Of a DNA stretch of 64,000 bases, positions 1-8,154 are shown one piece after another. Under the pieces are notes generated by a model, which was not told the DNA's origin, ran no database searches, and was given only the letters and a program-made list of their open reading frames with translations. Position 1 is the first letter of the stretch. Each line of letters starts with the position of its first letter. Source of the DNA: Dehalobacter sp. DCM (GTDB lineage Bacteria; Bacillota; Desulfitobacteriia; Desulfitobacteriales; Syntrophobotulaceae); contig NZ_CP092282.1 of the NCBI RefSeq assembly GCF_024972775.1, positions 2,845,001-2,909,000 of the forward strand, read 5' to 3'. The position numbers were made by a program, and so were the translations under genes.

Positions 1-121
1 TTGTCCGTATGATTTTTCCGTCTTTAACATCAACTTCCGCCGTATTCGATCCGGAGCCAAAGCTGCAAAAGCCCAGACTCTTGATAACCGTCTTATCCGC
101 ACCGAAACCTGTTTTAGCCAT
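1..121 (-). CDS. Molybdopterin oxidoreductase, N-terminus only (cut by window edge)
   Basis: Only the first 40 codons are inside the window. The peptide begins MAKTGFGADKTVIKSLGFCS and runs into VDVKDGKIIR, the short beta-hairpin that opens large subunits of the DMSO-reductase (Mo-bisPGD) family. The usual CxxCxxxC iron-sulfur motif before this hairpin is reduced to a single cysteine within GFCSFGSGS, so the N-terminal [4Fe-4S] site is probably missing or altered. The start is supported by AAGGAG seven bases upstream. A sigma-54 promoter lies about 50 bases upstream, as for the two other Mo enzymes here. Family assignment is inference from 40 residues; another protein with a similar hairpin is possible. 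Confidence 0.5.
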   Translation of the reverse strand, partial: MAKTGFGADKTVIKSLGFCSFGSGSNTAEVDVKDGKIIRT

Positions 122-389
122 TGTATCACTCCTTCTTTAATTATCGCATAGGTTGCCCATGGTATAATTTTGCAAGAATCATGCCAACTTTTTACTGTTT
201 AGTTTTATTGAGTTTTCTAAAAACCAGGCAGGCACACGTTTTTCAAGTTTGCGATCTTTGATCGTTATTGAAAAAAACGTTCCCATAAACGCAAAAATGA
301 ATAAATAAAATTCACGCGAAAAAATCTTCTACGGGAATTAAATACCATTTAATTATTACATTTTTATTCTATATATGTTTTGAATTGCT
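122..389. other. Intergenic region, AT-rich
   Basis: This stretch holds the sigma-54 promoter at 170-187 and the inverted repeat at 252-264. No open frame with a ribosome site was seen, and the remainder is AT-rich sequence downstream of the radical SAM gene. Confidence 0.5.
170..187 (-). promoter_or_regulatory. Sigma-54 (-24/-12) promoter of the left-edge Mo enzyme
   Basis: On the minus strand the sequence TTGGCATGATTCTTGCAA matches the sigma-54 consensus TTGGCAC-N5-TTGCA, with GG and GC separated by exactly ten bases. Transcription would start near 158, giving a leader of about 37 bases. An inverted repeat CGATC-TTT-GATCG at 252-264 lies roughly 100 bases upstream and could be an activator site, but this is a guess. 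Confidence 0.7.
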
Positions 390-1316
390 TTAATGAGTGT
401 CTTTGATTTCTTTCGGTCGAAATTTTGGCGTATAAACGTCTTTTGCCGAGGAAAGCTCTTGAACAAAGCCATTTTCAAGCCCTATGTAAAAAAAATAATC
501 GATAATCGTGTCATATTCCCTTTGCCGGAGTCTTCTCGCCAGTTCGGGGTATTCGGGGGCGTTATACATTGGCGTGTATTGACCCATCAGACTGACATAG
601 ATATCCTTTGGTAAATTGTCGCTTATCCAGTGAAGTATTTGCTTGGTGTTTTCCAATTGTCCGGGCAAAATCAAATGTCGGATAAGCACGCCTTTTTGCA
701 TCATACCATCGTCATCGAAAACAGGTGATCCAACCTGCGATACCATTTCCAGGATCGCTGCAGATGCCTTCTCAAAATAATCCGATACACCGGAGTACTT
801 TCTCCCCAATTGATTATCGGCATATTTAATATCAGGCAGGTAGATATCGACCAAACCGTTGAGAGCTTTCAGATCGGCGGCATTTTCATACCCGTTCGAA
901 TTATAAACCACAGGAATATGCAGTCCACCCTGCCTGGCTAATATCAATGCGTCCCGGATCTGGTAAAGATATTGCGTCGGGGAAACCAGGTTGATATTAT
1001 GCACAGCATGCTCCTGCTGCCCTAACATCATCCGGGCTAACTCGTCAACAGGGATTTCCTCTCCAAAATCCTCCTGGCTGATATCAAAGTTTTGGCAAAA
1101 GACACATCGCATATTGCAATGCGAAAAAAACAGGGTACCGGAGCCTTTTGTTCCGCTGATACACGGTTCTTCCCAATGATGGACAGAAGCGAGCGCCACT
1201 TTCGGGTTCATACCGGCTCGACAAACACCCTTTTTTCCAGCGCTGCGATCGACGGCACAATGCCGCGGACAGGCACTGCAGCTTGTCATTTTTTCTGACA
1301 AAGAATCCATTTTCAT
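390..1316 (-). CDS. PflX-like radical SAM protein
   Basis: A 308-residue cytoplasmic radical SAM enzyme. The cluster motif CNMRCVFC (about residues 68-75) gives the CxxxCxxC that binds the SAM [4Fe-4S] cluster. A cysteine-rich N-terminus (CSACPRHC, then a further Cys) precedes it, as in the COG1313 family, which resembles pyruvate formate-lyase activating enzymes but usually has no lyase partner next door. Other fits are NINLVSPTQY and the C-terminal region beginning YVSLMGQYTPMY. No glycyl-radical enzyme gene is visible here, so the target is unknown. Length is normal for the family. The next gene upstream on the same strand encodes a YetF-like protein 200 bases away, so co-transcription is uncertain. 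Confidence 0.8.
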   Translation of the reverse strand: MKMDSLSEKMTSCSACPRHCAVDRSAGKKGVCRAGMNPKVALASVHHWEEPCISGTKGSGTLFFSHCNMRCVFCQNFDISQEDFGEEIPVDELARMMLGQQEHAVHNINLVSPTQYLYQIRDALILARQGGLHIPVVYNSNGYENAADLKALNGLVDIYLPDIKYADNQLGRKYSGVSDYFEKASAAILEMVSQVGSPVFDDDGMMQKGVLIRHLILPGQLENTKQILHWISDNLPKDIYVSLMGQYTPMYNAPEYPELARRLRQREYDTIIDYFFYIGLENGFVQELSSAKDVYTPKFRPKEIKDTH

Positions 1317-1515
1317 TACCTCATCTGACCATTAGGCTTACTGCCTATGGATGCAATCATAGGCATATTAATGTCGTGTCTTTTACTACCCATCATAAAA
1401 TATTGTCTATTTTTGCACAACCTTTTTCAAATACCAATTTCATATACCGATTCGTCATCGTATAGCAGATTAAAATCTATGAATCCCCTGCGGATATCCG
1501 ATTTGCATATTATCG

Positions 1516-2223
1516 TTAGTTTTTGGAGGGTGTATAGATTAAACTATTTTCCTTCACACTCAGAAATAATCCATGATCCGTATCTACCGCGGCGTAAAAA
1601 ATATCGGAAATTCTATTCACTTGCCTTTTCTTCAATTCACTATCTAACCATTCCAGACTCAGATTATTTCTTACCAGATTGTGTTCAAAGAGTTGCCCGT
1701 CTTTAATGATTGGCGTCGGCATCCCTTTGTATGCGGTACCGGTATTCATATCCTTCGGTGTTAACGGCAGGTGCTGTGACTTCTTTAAGACACTTAAAAT
1801 CCCATGAGGTTCGAGCACGGCAAACTCAACTTCACCCAAGTCAAAGATCCCCTTGTCTCTCAGCTGTGATTCTAAATTATCCAAATGATAGCGCACCTTT
1901 TTCATGTTCTTGTCCAGAATCTGGCCATTTCTTATCACTACGACCGGTTCACCATCCGCCAATTTTCTGAAGCGAAGATTTTTTAGGTTGAGGAAATCAA
2001 ACGAGATGGCCAGCAAGGTCAGCAGTACAGGAGCAATGAGAACCCACATGCCTTCAATCATCTGAACAACATAAGAACCGGATATGGAGCCAATGGTTAT
2101 GCCGACGGTAAAGTCAAAATAAGACATTTGCGAAAGCAGTTTACGCCCGATACTGCGGGATAAAACTACAAGTATCACGAAGATCAACATGGATTTCCAA
2201 GTTACCAATAGCAACTGCTCCAT
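1516..2223 (-). CDS. DUF421/YetF-like membrane protein
   Basis: A 235-residue integral membrane protein. Two or three hydrophobic helices fill residues 1-80 (including LLVTWKSMLIFVILVVLSRS and WVLIAPVLLTLLAISFDF), followed by the soluble DUF421 domain with the typical VVVIRNGQILDKNMKKVRY stretch and the C-terminal LEWLDSELKKRQV element. YetF-type proteins of Bacillus are linked to spore or germination biology, but the biochemical role is unknown. The ATG has AAGGAG at good spacing. The gene follows adhE by only 29 bases on the same strand and may be expressed with it. Confidence 0.8.
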   Translation of the reverse strand: MEQLLLVTWKSMLIFVILVVLSRSIGRKLLSQMSYFDFTVGITIGSISGSYVVQMIEGMWVLIAPVLLTLLAISFDFLNLKNLRFRKLADGEPVVVIRNGQILDKNMKKVRYHLDNLESQLRDKGIFDLGEVEFAVLEPHGILSVLKKSQHLPLTPKDMNTGTAYKGMPTPIIKDGQLFEHNLVRNNLSLEWLDSELKKRQVNRISDIFYAAVDTDHGLFLSVKENSLIYTPSKN

Positions 2224-2252
2224 TGGTTTTGTCTCCTTCCAGGGGAATGCGT

Positions 2253-4880
2253 CTAATACGCATTCCTATATAATTCCTCTAACTCATGAATTAGTGGCAT
2301 GCGTGGATTCGCCGTCGTTGTTTGGTCTTGGAAGGCTTCCTCTGCCAGTTGGCTGACTTTTGATTCGAATACGTCTTTAGAAACACCGGTTTGGGAAATA
2401 GACTGAGGCAGGCCGACTTCTTTGATCAGTGTCCTTACAGCGTCGATAAGCAACTTCACGCCCTGTTCAGCTGATGTGTGCTTCATGCCAAGATACGTGG
2501 CTATGTCCGCATACTTTTCCGTCGCGACATAATGATCATATTTGGGGAATGTCGTTATTTTGTTGGGGATTTCGCTGTTGTATTGGATAACATGAGGCAG
2601 CATGATTCCATTGGCCCGACCATGCGGAATATGAAATTCCCCCCCTAGCTTATGCGCCAAACTATGGTTAATGCCCAAGAAAGCATTCGTAAAGGCCATA
2701 CCGGCGATGCAAGAGGCATTATGCATTTTCTCTCGGGCTTCGCGATCATTGCCGTTGCGATAGGCACGCGGCAGGTACTTAAATACCAATTGAATCGCTT
2801 TTATCGCCAAGGCATCGGTGTAGTCAGATGCCAGCACCGAGACATACGCCTCCAACGCATGTGTCAAAACGTCGATACCGGTATCCGCAGTCACACTGGC
2901 GGGGATGCTTAAGGTAAATTGCGGATCGACGATGGCCACATCCGGTGTCAGCTCGTAATCCGCTATCGGGTATTTTATGCCTGTTTTTTTATCCGTAATC
3001 ACGGTAAAGGACGTCACTTCAGATCCTGTCCCCGATGTTGTCGGTATAGCGACAAATCGTGCCTTGGCTCCGATCCGCGGTATTTTATAAATACGCTTGC
3101 GGATATCCATAAACTTAAATGTTAAGGCCTCAAAATCGACTTCCGGAAATTCATAGAACATCCACATGGCCTTCGCCGCGTCGATTGGTGAACCGCCGCC
3201 GAGAGCGATGATGACGTCGGGCTGAAAGGCTTCGATAAGCGCGACACCCCGTTTGACCGTATCAATGGAAGGATCCGGTTCCACATCCAGGAAAACCTCG
3301 CTGTGAACATATTTTTCTCTCTTCCGAAGATAAAAAAGAACGGTATCAACATAGCCGGCCTGCTGCATGACTTTATCCGTCACGATAACCGCGCGGCTGA
3401 TATCGGGCATTTTAGCCAGATACTGAACCGAACCGTATTCAAAATAGATTCGATCAGGGATCTTAAACCATTGCATGTTAACTTTTCGTTTCGCCAAACG
3501 TTTTTTATTCAGCAGATTGACGGCTGTGACATTAGCTGTTGTTGAATTCTTGCCGAAGGAACCGCAGCCCAGGGTTAACGAGGGAATATTGGTATTATAA
3601 AGATCACCGATAGCCCCATGCGTCGATGGGGCATTGACGATCAAGCGTCCGGTTTTAATGGCTTTGGCAAATTCCTCGATGATTTTGGAATCATCGGAGT
3701 GAATCACTGCCGAGTGCCCCAGTCCGCCGTAACGTACCATCTGATCAGCCATGGCAATGCCTTGTTTATAATCGTTAACACGGTAGAAAGCCAGCACCGG
3801 ACTCAGTTTTTCCCTGGAAAGCGGATAAGAATCGCCAACACCGTGTAATTCAGCAATCAGAATTTTGGTATCGTCAGGAACATTGAGTCCGGCCATTTTA
3901 GCAATAGCGTAAGCGCTTTTACCGACAATCTCGGCATTGATACCCCCTTTATCCGCATTGACTGCTACTTTTTCCAACTGTGCTATTTCTTCTGGCGATA
4001 GGAAATAACATTTTAGTTTCTTCATATACCCGATGAATTCAGGGCAAATTACGTTATCGACGATGACTGCTTGCTCGGAGGCACAAATCATACCATTATC
4101 GAACGTTTTTGAAATAATAATATCCGTAACTGCCCGATAGATATTTGCACTTTTTTCGATATAACATGGGACATTCCCTGGTCCCACGCCTAATGCTGGT
4201 TTGCCAGCCGAGTAAGCAGCTCGGACCAATCCTGATCCGCCGGTTGCCAGAATCAGAGCAATTCCCCGATGATTCATTAATTCCCGGGTCGCCTCAAGTG
4301 ATGGCTCCGTGATCCATTGGATGCATCCCGCAGGGGCACCTGCCTTCACGGCTGCGTCTCGCACGATCTTTGCCGCTTCTACACTGCATTTTTGTGAGGA
4401 TGGATGAAAAGCAAAAATAATCGGATTGCGAGTTTTAACAGCAATAATTGCTTTAAACAGGGTTGTCGAGGTAGGATTGGTTACCGGCGTGACGCCGGCA
4501 ATGACGCCTACCGGCTCCGCGATTTCTACATAGCCTTCATTCTCATTATCTTCAACGATTCCTACTGTTTTTTCATATTTAATACTATGGTAAATATACT
4601 CTGTCGCAAAGATGTTCTTAATAACCTTATCTTCAACAACTCCCCGTCCCGTTTCTTCAACAGCGAGTTTAGCCAAAACCAATTGGTTCTTTAATCCGGC
4701 TAAAGCCATTTCCTTAACAATCGAATCTACGTGTTCCTGTGACATTTCCATATAGGTTAGCAAGGCATTCTGCGCATTATCGATCAGTTTATCTATGCTG
4801 CCATTGGTGCCTATGGTGATGTTATCGTGTATCGTGCAATTATTGTTTTTGACCGCAGGTACTTTATTGCTATTGCTCAT
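2253..4880 (-). CDS. adhE: Bifunctional acetaldehyde-CoA/alcohol dehydrogenase
   Basis: An 875-residue fusion enzyme that reduces acetyl-CoA to acetaldehyde and then to ethanol with NADH, regenerating NAD+ in fermentation; it also runs in reverse during growth on ethanol. The N-terminal aldehyde dehydrogenase half (about 1-440) carries the catalytic cysteine in GMICASEQ and the cofactor-site run GVGPGNVPCYI. The C-terminal iron-dependent alcohol dehydrogenase half (about 460-875) has GGGSPIDAAKAMW, TTSGTGSEVT and the metal-binding histidine region GINHSLAHKLGG with a later PHGRAN. Length is normal for AdhE, which forms spirosome filaments. The ATG has GGAGG nine bases upstream. No Rex operator was clear upstream. 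Confidence 0.96.
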   Translation of the reverse strand: MSNSNKVPAVKNNNCTIHDNITIGTNGSIDKLIDNAQNALLTYMEMSQEHVDSIVKEMALAGLKNQLVLAKLAVEETGRGVVEDKVIKNIFATEYIYHSIKYEKTVGIVEDNENEGYVEIAEPVGVIAGVTPVTNPTSTTLFKAIIAVKTRNPIIFAFHPSSQKCSVEAAKIVRDAAVKAGAPAGCIQWITEPSLEATRELMNHRGIALILATGGSGLVRAAYSAGKPALGVGPGNVPCYIEKSANIYRAVTDIIISKTFDNGMICASEQAVIVDNVICPEFIGYMKKLKCYFLSPEEIAQLEKVAVNADKGGINAEIVGKSAYAIAKMAGLNVPDDTKILIAELHGVGDSYPLSREKLSPVLAFYRVNDYKQGIAMADQMVRYGGLGHSAVIHSDDSKIIEEFAKAIKTGRLIVNAPSTHGAIGDLYNTNIPSLTLGCGSFGKNSTTANVTAVNLLNKKRLAKRKVNMQWFKIPDRIYFEYGSVQYLAKMPDISRAVIVTDKVMQQAGYVDTVLFYLRKREKYVHSEVFLDVEPDPSIDTVKRGVALIEAFQPDVIIALGGGSPIDAAKAMWMFYEFPEVDFEALTFKFMDIRKRIYKIPRIGAKARFVAIPTTSGTGSEVTSFTVITDKKTGIKYPIADYELTPDVAIVDPQFTLSIPASVTADTGIDVLTHALEAYVSVLASDYTDALAIKAIQLVFKYLPRAYRNGNDREAREKMHNASCIAGMAFTNAFLGINHSLAHKLGGEFHIPHGRANGIMLPHVIQYNSEIPNKITTFPKYDHYVATEKYADIATYLGMKHTSAEQGVKLLIDAVRTLIKEVGLPQSISQTGVSKDVFESKVSQLAEEAFQDQTTTANPRMPLIHELEELYRNAY

Positions 4881-5023
4881 ATTACACCTCCGAAAATATA
4901 TTCAAATTCGTTTCCCCTTCTGAAGAAAGGTAATTTTAGTTCACTGCTTATTATGCCTATATTCTACTGAAACAATCTAAAAGTTTTCTTTGCACTGCAA
5001 AAAGAAAAAGATGCTGTCGCAAT

Positions 5024-5048
5024 AAAAAAGCAGGGCCGTTGCCCGCTG
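5024..5048 (-). terminator. Intrinsic terminator displaced by an insertion sequence
   Basis: On the minus strand a short GC-rich hairpin (5030-5048) is followed by six T residues (5029-5024). It would have ended transcription from the DUF2935 gene upstream of adhE. The insertion sequence begins at 5049, the base of the hairpin, so hairpin and gene are now about 1.7 kb apart. An outer pairing GCTGT/ACAGC (5012-5016 with a copy beyond the element near 6791) suggests the original structure was larger. Confidence 0.55.
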
Positions 5049-5074
5049 TGAACCGCTCCCCGTCAAGTAGACAA
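5049..5074. repeat. IS left terminal inverted repeat
   Basis: Twenty-six bases beginning TGAACCGCTCCC and ending GTAGACAA. It pairs with the right repeat at 6742-6767 with mismatches mainly at positions 4-6 and 13-18. Confidence 0.8.
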
Positions 5075-5122
5075 TTAAAAAAATAAAACTCTGCTGCCAG
5101 TAGGTATAACCTGCTGGCAGTT

Positions 5123-6067
5123 TTATGCTGCTTGTAAATAACTTTCGTGTTTCTCCAAAGGTGTTAATACACCAAGATTCCTCTGTAATCGTTTGTTGTT
5201 ATAGTAATCGATATATTCCTCAATCATTTCTACTACAGAGTCTCTGCTGGTAAATCTTTTTCCGTAATAGCGTTCTCGTTTAATAATCCCCCAAAAGCCT
5301 TCCATTGGGCCATTATCAATACATTTGGCTATTCTTGACATACTTTGGGTCATTCCAGCTGCTTCAAGCTTCGCATGAAATGCTCTGTTCGTATATTGGA
5401 ATCCCCTGTCACTATGAAAGATTGGATGTGCGTCCGGATTAGCTTCAATGGCAGCATCAAATGTATCGAATACCAGCGCGTTATTATTAGAATCACGTAT
5501 AATATATGAAACTATTCGTCTATCGTATAAATCTAATATTGCACTAAGATATAGTTTGTGCTTTATTATTCCAACGTAATACTTGAATTCTGTTACATCT
5601 GTAAGCCATTTTTCATTTGGAGCTCCAGAGGTGAATTCTCTATTTAGTATGTTTTCTGCTATATACTGTGGATTGGCTGCCTGTCGTGTACACCCATTGT
5701 TTGAATACTTAATGGTGGATTTTATATCTAACTTACGACAAATGCGTAAAACTCGCTTGTCATTCGCTTTTATATTATGATACCGCTCAAGATCATCCTT
5801 GATTCTTCTATACCCTTTATCTGGGCTTTCCTCATGAATTCTTTCAATCTCATCAGCGATACGAAGATTTTCTGCTTCGCTTTCAGGTATTTCTCTATGC
5901 AGCCACTTATAATATGCTGCTCGTGATACCTTTCCAAACTTACATAGGGTGCTGATCGGATAATTATGTTCTTGGTTTTCTTCTTTTATAGCCTGATATA
6001 TAAATTCATGGCGAACCAGGCTTAGTCCCGCCTCCTCTCTATCCCCTCGAGTTTTTTTAAGAAAGAT
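5123..6067 (-). CDS. IS3 transposase OrfB (DDE integrase), read by -1 frameshift
   Basis: The frame is open from about 6067 to the stop at 5123 and contains no ATG until 5353, so it can only be made as an OrfAB fusion. It follows orfA through the slippery run A AAA AAA (6053-6059), the classic IS3 -1 frameshift site. The catalytic triad is visible as WLTDVTEF (first Asp), HSDRGFQYT (second Asp) and DNGPMEGFWG (Glu), followed by EYIDYYNNKR and the P-L-E-K ending of the rve_3 domain. An HTH_21-like helix region (ISTLCKFGKVSRAAYYKWL) precedes the core. No stop codon interrupts the frame, so OrfAB transposase should be functional. Confidence 0.88.
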   Translation of the reverse strand: MFLKKTRGDREEAGLSLVRHEFIYQAIKEENQEHNYPISTLCKFGKVSRAAYYKWLHREIPESEAENLRIADEIERIHEESPDKGYRRIKDDLERYHNIKANDKRVLRICRKLDIKSTIKYSNNGCTRQAANPQYIAENILNREFTSGAPNEKWLTDVTEFKYYVGIIKHKLYLSAILDLYDRRIVSYIIRDSNNNALVFDTFDAAIEANPDAHPIFHSDRGFQYTNRAFHAKLEAAGMTQSMSRIAKCIDNGPMEGFWGIIKRERYYGKRFTSRDSVVEMIEEYIDYYNNKRLQRNLGVLTPLEKHESYLQAA

Positions 6068-6699
6068 GCCTCCATTTCGGCCTGTTCTTTTTCTGCTCTT
6101 AAAATCTTATTTTCAGCTCTCAGCTTTTCTAATTCACTCATCTTATCCTGAGACTTTCGCTTCCCCCGATTGTCTCTTAATGCTTCAACCCCATAGACTT
6201 CATATTTAACAGTATAGTTACGCACCTGCTGATAGGATACTTGATGTTTTTCAGATGTTTCTGCGTAATTATGATCATGTGCAATGCAATACCGCACGAT
6301 TTCAACGCGTTCATCGAAAGTGGTTTTTCTTCCTTTGGTCATGATGGTACTTCCTCCTGTTCCAGAAGACCTTAGTTCTTCATGACCATTATACTGTTTT
6401 ATCCAGCGTTGTAACTTACCTTTTGATCGAATTCCATACTTTTTACAAATATCAGTTTGAGAGCCCAAACCAGCTAAATAATCTTCAACAGCTTGTATCT
6501 TAAGTACTTTTGTGTATTTTTTAGTTCCTTTCATTAAGAAAACATCGGCTCCCATGGACTCATAATTAAAAATCCATTGTTGAACAGATGCTAAACTTAC
6601 ATTAAGATCACGGGCAATCTGATTTTGGCTAGTTTTTCCATCTAGATACCGTAATACAGCAGTTAACTTCTCGTTGCCAGATATCTTTCTCTTTGACAT
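6022..6699 (-). CDS. IS3 transposase OrfA (helix-turn-helix protein)
   Basis: A 225-residue DNA-binding protein with two helix-turn-helix blocks: SQNQIARDLNVSLASVQQW near the N-terminus and NYAETSEKHQVSYQQVRNY in the middle. A leucine-zipper-like coiled coil, beginning LEKLRAENKILRAEKEQAEM, sits at the C-terminus. OrfA recognises the inverted repeats and on its own usually represses transposition. Its last codons overlap the A7 slippery run that shifts ribosomes into orfB, and its own stop lies at 6022-6024. Confidence 0.88.
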   Translation of the reverse strand: MSKRKISGNEKLTAVLRYLDGKTSQNQIARDLNVSLASVQQWIFNYESMGADVFLMKGTKKYTKVLKIQAVEDYLAGLGSQTDICKKYGIRSKGKLQRWIKQYNGHEELRSSGTGGSTIMTKGRKTTFDERVEIVRYCIAHDHNYAETSEKHQVSYQQVRNYTVKYEVYGVEALRDNRGKRKSQDKMSELEKLRAENKILRAEKEQAEMEASFLKKLEGIERRRD

Positions 6700-6741
6700 A
6701 AAATATACTCCCCTCTAAGCAACAAGTTTTTATTATTTCAC

Positions 6742-6767
6742 TTGTCTACCTAGAAGGGAGCATATCA
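6742..6767. repeat. IS right terminal inverted repeat
   Basis: Read on the minus strand it begins TGATATGCTCCC and ends GTAGACAA. The direct repeat CTG follows immediately at 6768-6770. Confidence 0.8.
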
Positions 6768-6820
6768 CTGAACGATTACGTTCGTTGTACAACAGCCCCT
6801 TTATTCCCTGTTTGCCGCTG

Positions 6821-7744
6821 TTAAACTTGTCGATACGACTTCAAGAGTCTTAAATAATGGTTAGCCTCACGCAGTGTATGGTCTCCAAGTAGCGGTATAA
6901 TAATCGATCTGATCTTACACTCTGCAATCCCATTGGTTCCTTGTGCTTTAAAATCTCTGAGGGCTCTTGTCGCTCTTAGACTATCCTCCGTAACTTTTAA
7001 AATAGGAATGGATTTGTCTATTGCTGCCTTTGCCTCCGCTGTCAATTGGTCAAACTCATGGCCAAAATTATTGGCTGTCGTTATTAACTCATCCTCAGTC
7101 GGGTCCAATAACCCCCGAATAAATTTGGAATGCTCCGCCATAATCCTGTTCCAGAAAAGCTCTTGTTCAAGGATCTCCGCCTCGAGATTCATTCTTTCTC
7201 TCGCTTCAATCTTTTGAACCATTCGCCAATAGAATTTAGCCTCGCGCATGATGTGATCGATCAATAATGGATAAGAGTTCGTAAACATTTTGCATGCTAA
7301 GACTTGAGATAAGATCGTTGACTTAAACTGCGCTAAGGCTGCAATTAGACTCATAGCCCGTTGGTTTATTGATGACACAGCTTGTACAAGCATATCATTC
7401 GGCCGCATGACTACCCCTCCGGTCAACCCAGCCTCTGCTTGCGTTAAATTGGTTGGAATTTGAACACCTGTATAAAAGGATGACGCCATTTCCGCTCTTA
7501 ATGTATACGGTGAGATGATTTCTCCAGACTGAAGTACTTCCTGGCTGATTGCCCCATCGGAAATGGATATGACTTCGCCTAAAAGTGTATCAAATTGGGT
7601 TCGGAAGTTATCCGCTTGCTGGATGAAATTTATATCCCTCTGGGTAAATCCGGTCTCCAGAAAAAAAGAATGCTCCTTCATTATTCTCGCAAAAAAGAGA
7701 TGCAGCTCTAACGACATACGGACGTAATTCATAGATGCATGCAT
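6821..7744 (-). CDS. DUF2935 (helical-bundle) protein
   Basis: A 307-residue soluble, almost entirely helical protein made of two repeated halves. Each half has an E/L-rich helix pattern with conserved histidines and glutamates (ELHLFFARIMKEHSFFLETG in the first; EQELFWNRIMAEHSKFIRG in the second), the arrangement seen in DUF2935 proteins of Bacilli and Clostridia. The paired E..H motifs suggest a metal-binding four-helix bundle, but no activity is established. The ATG has GAGGA upstream. The insertion sequence separates the 3' end from its likely terminator. The structured RNA candidate at 7881-8154 lies upstream on the opposite strand. Confidence 0.75.
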   Translation of the reverse strand: MHASMNYVRMSLELHLFFARIMKEHSFFLETGFTQRDINFIQQADNFRTQFDTLLGEVISISDGAISQEVLQSGEIISPYTLRAEMASSFYTGVQIPTNLTQAEAGLTGGVVMRPNDMLVQAVSSINQRAMSLIAALAQFKSTILSQVLACKMFTNSYPLLIDHIMREAKFYWRMVQKIEARERMNLEAEILEQELFWNRIMAEHSKFIRGLLDPTEDELITTANNFGHEFDQLTAEAKAAIDKSIPILKVTEDSLRATRALRDFKAQGTNGIAECKIRSIIIPLLGDHTLREANHYLRLLKSYRQV

Positions 7745-7880
7745 AGAAATCCTCCTCAGCTTTTTTCTATGCTTACCAATATGTTACATGTCAGATAAAA
7801 GTTCCATCTCTGATATTATTTTTAGAAGGTAGGCAACCATAGCACTGTTCGTCGTGCCTCACGATTATTAAGGTAAATCG

Positions 7881-8154
7881 TTGCTGTACTTTGTAACACC
7901 TAAAACTTTCATTACTCGGCGAGGAAAATTTTCGTATGACAAGGCGGTCGCTCCTTGCCATCCGAGGCACCGCGACACTAGGCCATCCATGGCCGTCGAA
8001 GGATTGAGTAATACTGGCTGTATTACGAATGACGTCCACGGATGGACTAATGCCGCGGTCACCATGGAGGGTGAAGGAGCGGCAAGACAACGCAGTCAGA
8101 CGGAAATTTAATCGGCGATAATGTAAGGGATTAGGTGTTACAGAGTACTAGCAA
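7881..8154 (+). ncRNA. Candidate structured noncoding RNA, about 274 nt
   Basis: The ends pair into a helix of about 23 bp: 7881-7903 with 8131-8154, with one bulged base and one G-U pair. Nested inside are CATTA/TAATG (7910-7914/8119-8123), a ten-pair helix (7947-7956/8074-8083), ACCGCG/CGCGGT (7969-7974/8054-8059), and hairpins at 7981-7994 (GGCCA/TGGCC), 8008-8026 (seven pairs, loop TGGCT), 8034-8047 (GTCCA/TGGAC) and 8060-8073. Two helices contain pairs that are G-U on the plus strand but A-C on the minus strand, favouring plus-strand transcription. Size and multi-branched fold recall large clostridial RNAs such as raiA; the family is not proven. The 3' arm overlaps the last 17 bases of the opposing acyltransferase gene. 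No convincing promoter was seen. Confidence 0.7.

Larger units (their letters stand above)
5049..6767 (-). mobile_element. IS3-family insertion sequence, apparently intact
   Basis: A 1719-bp element bounded by imperfect 26-bp inverted repeats: the left end reads TGAACCGCTCCC and the right end, inverted, TGATATGCTCCC, and both finish GTAGACAA. It is flanked by the direct repeat CTG (5046-5048 and 6768-6770), the 3-bp target duplication expected of IS3 elements. It carries orfA and orfB in the usual -1 frameshift arrangement with no stop codon in the orfB frame. Both frames and both ends are whole and the duplication is perfect, so the insertion looks fairly recent. OrfA is longer than the usual one of about 100-175 residues and has two helix-turn-helix blocks, as in the IS150 branch. 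Confidence 0.9.

Noticed and set aside
5123-5353. OrfB as a broken transposase with only 76 codons
   Set aside because: Manual translation shows the frame open from 6067 to 5123; it merely lacks an ATG because it is made by -1 frameshifting.
7791-8111. Short open frames on both strands over the structured RNA
   Set aside because: Their products are arbitrary and reflect the helices of the RNA; no ribosome site or family match.
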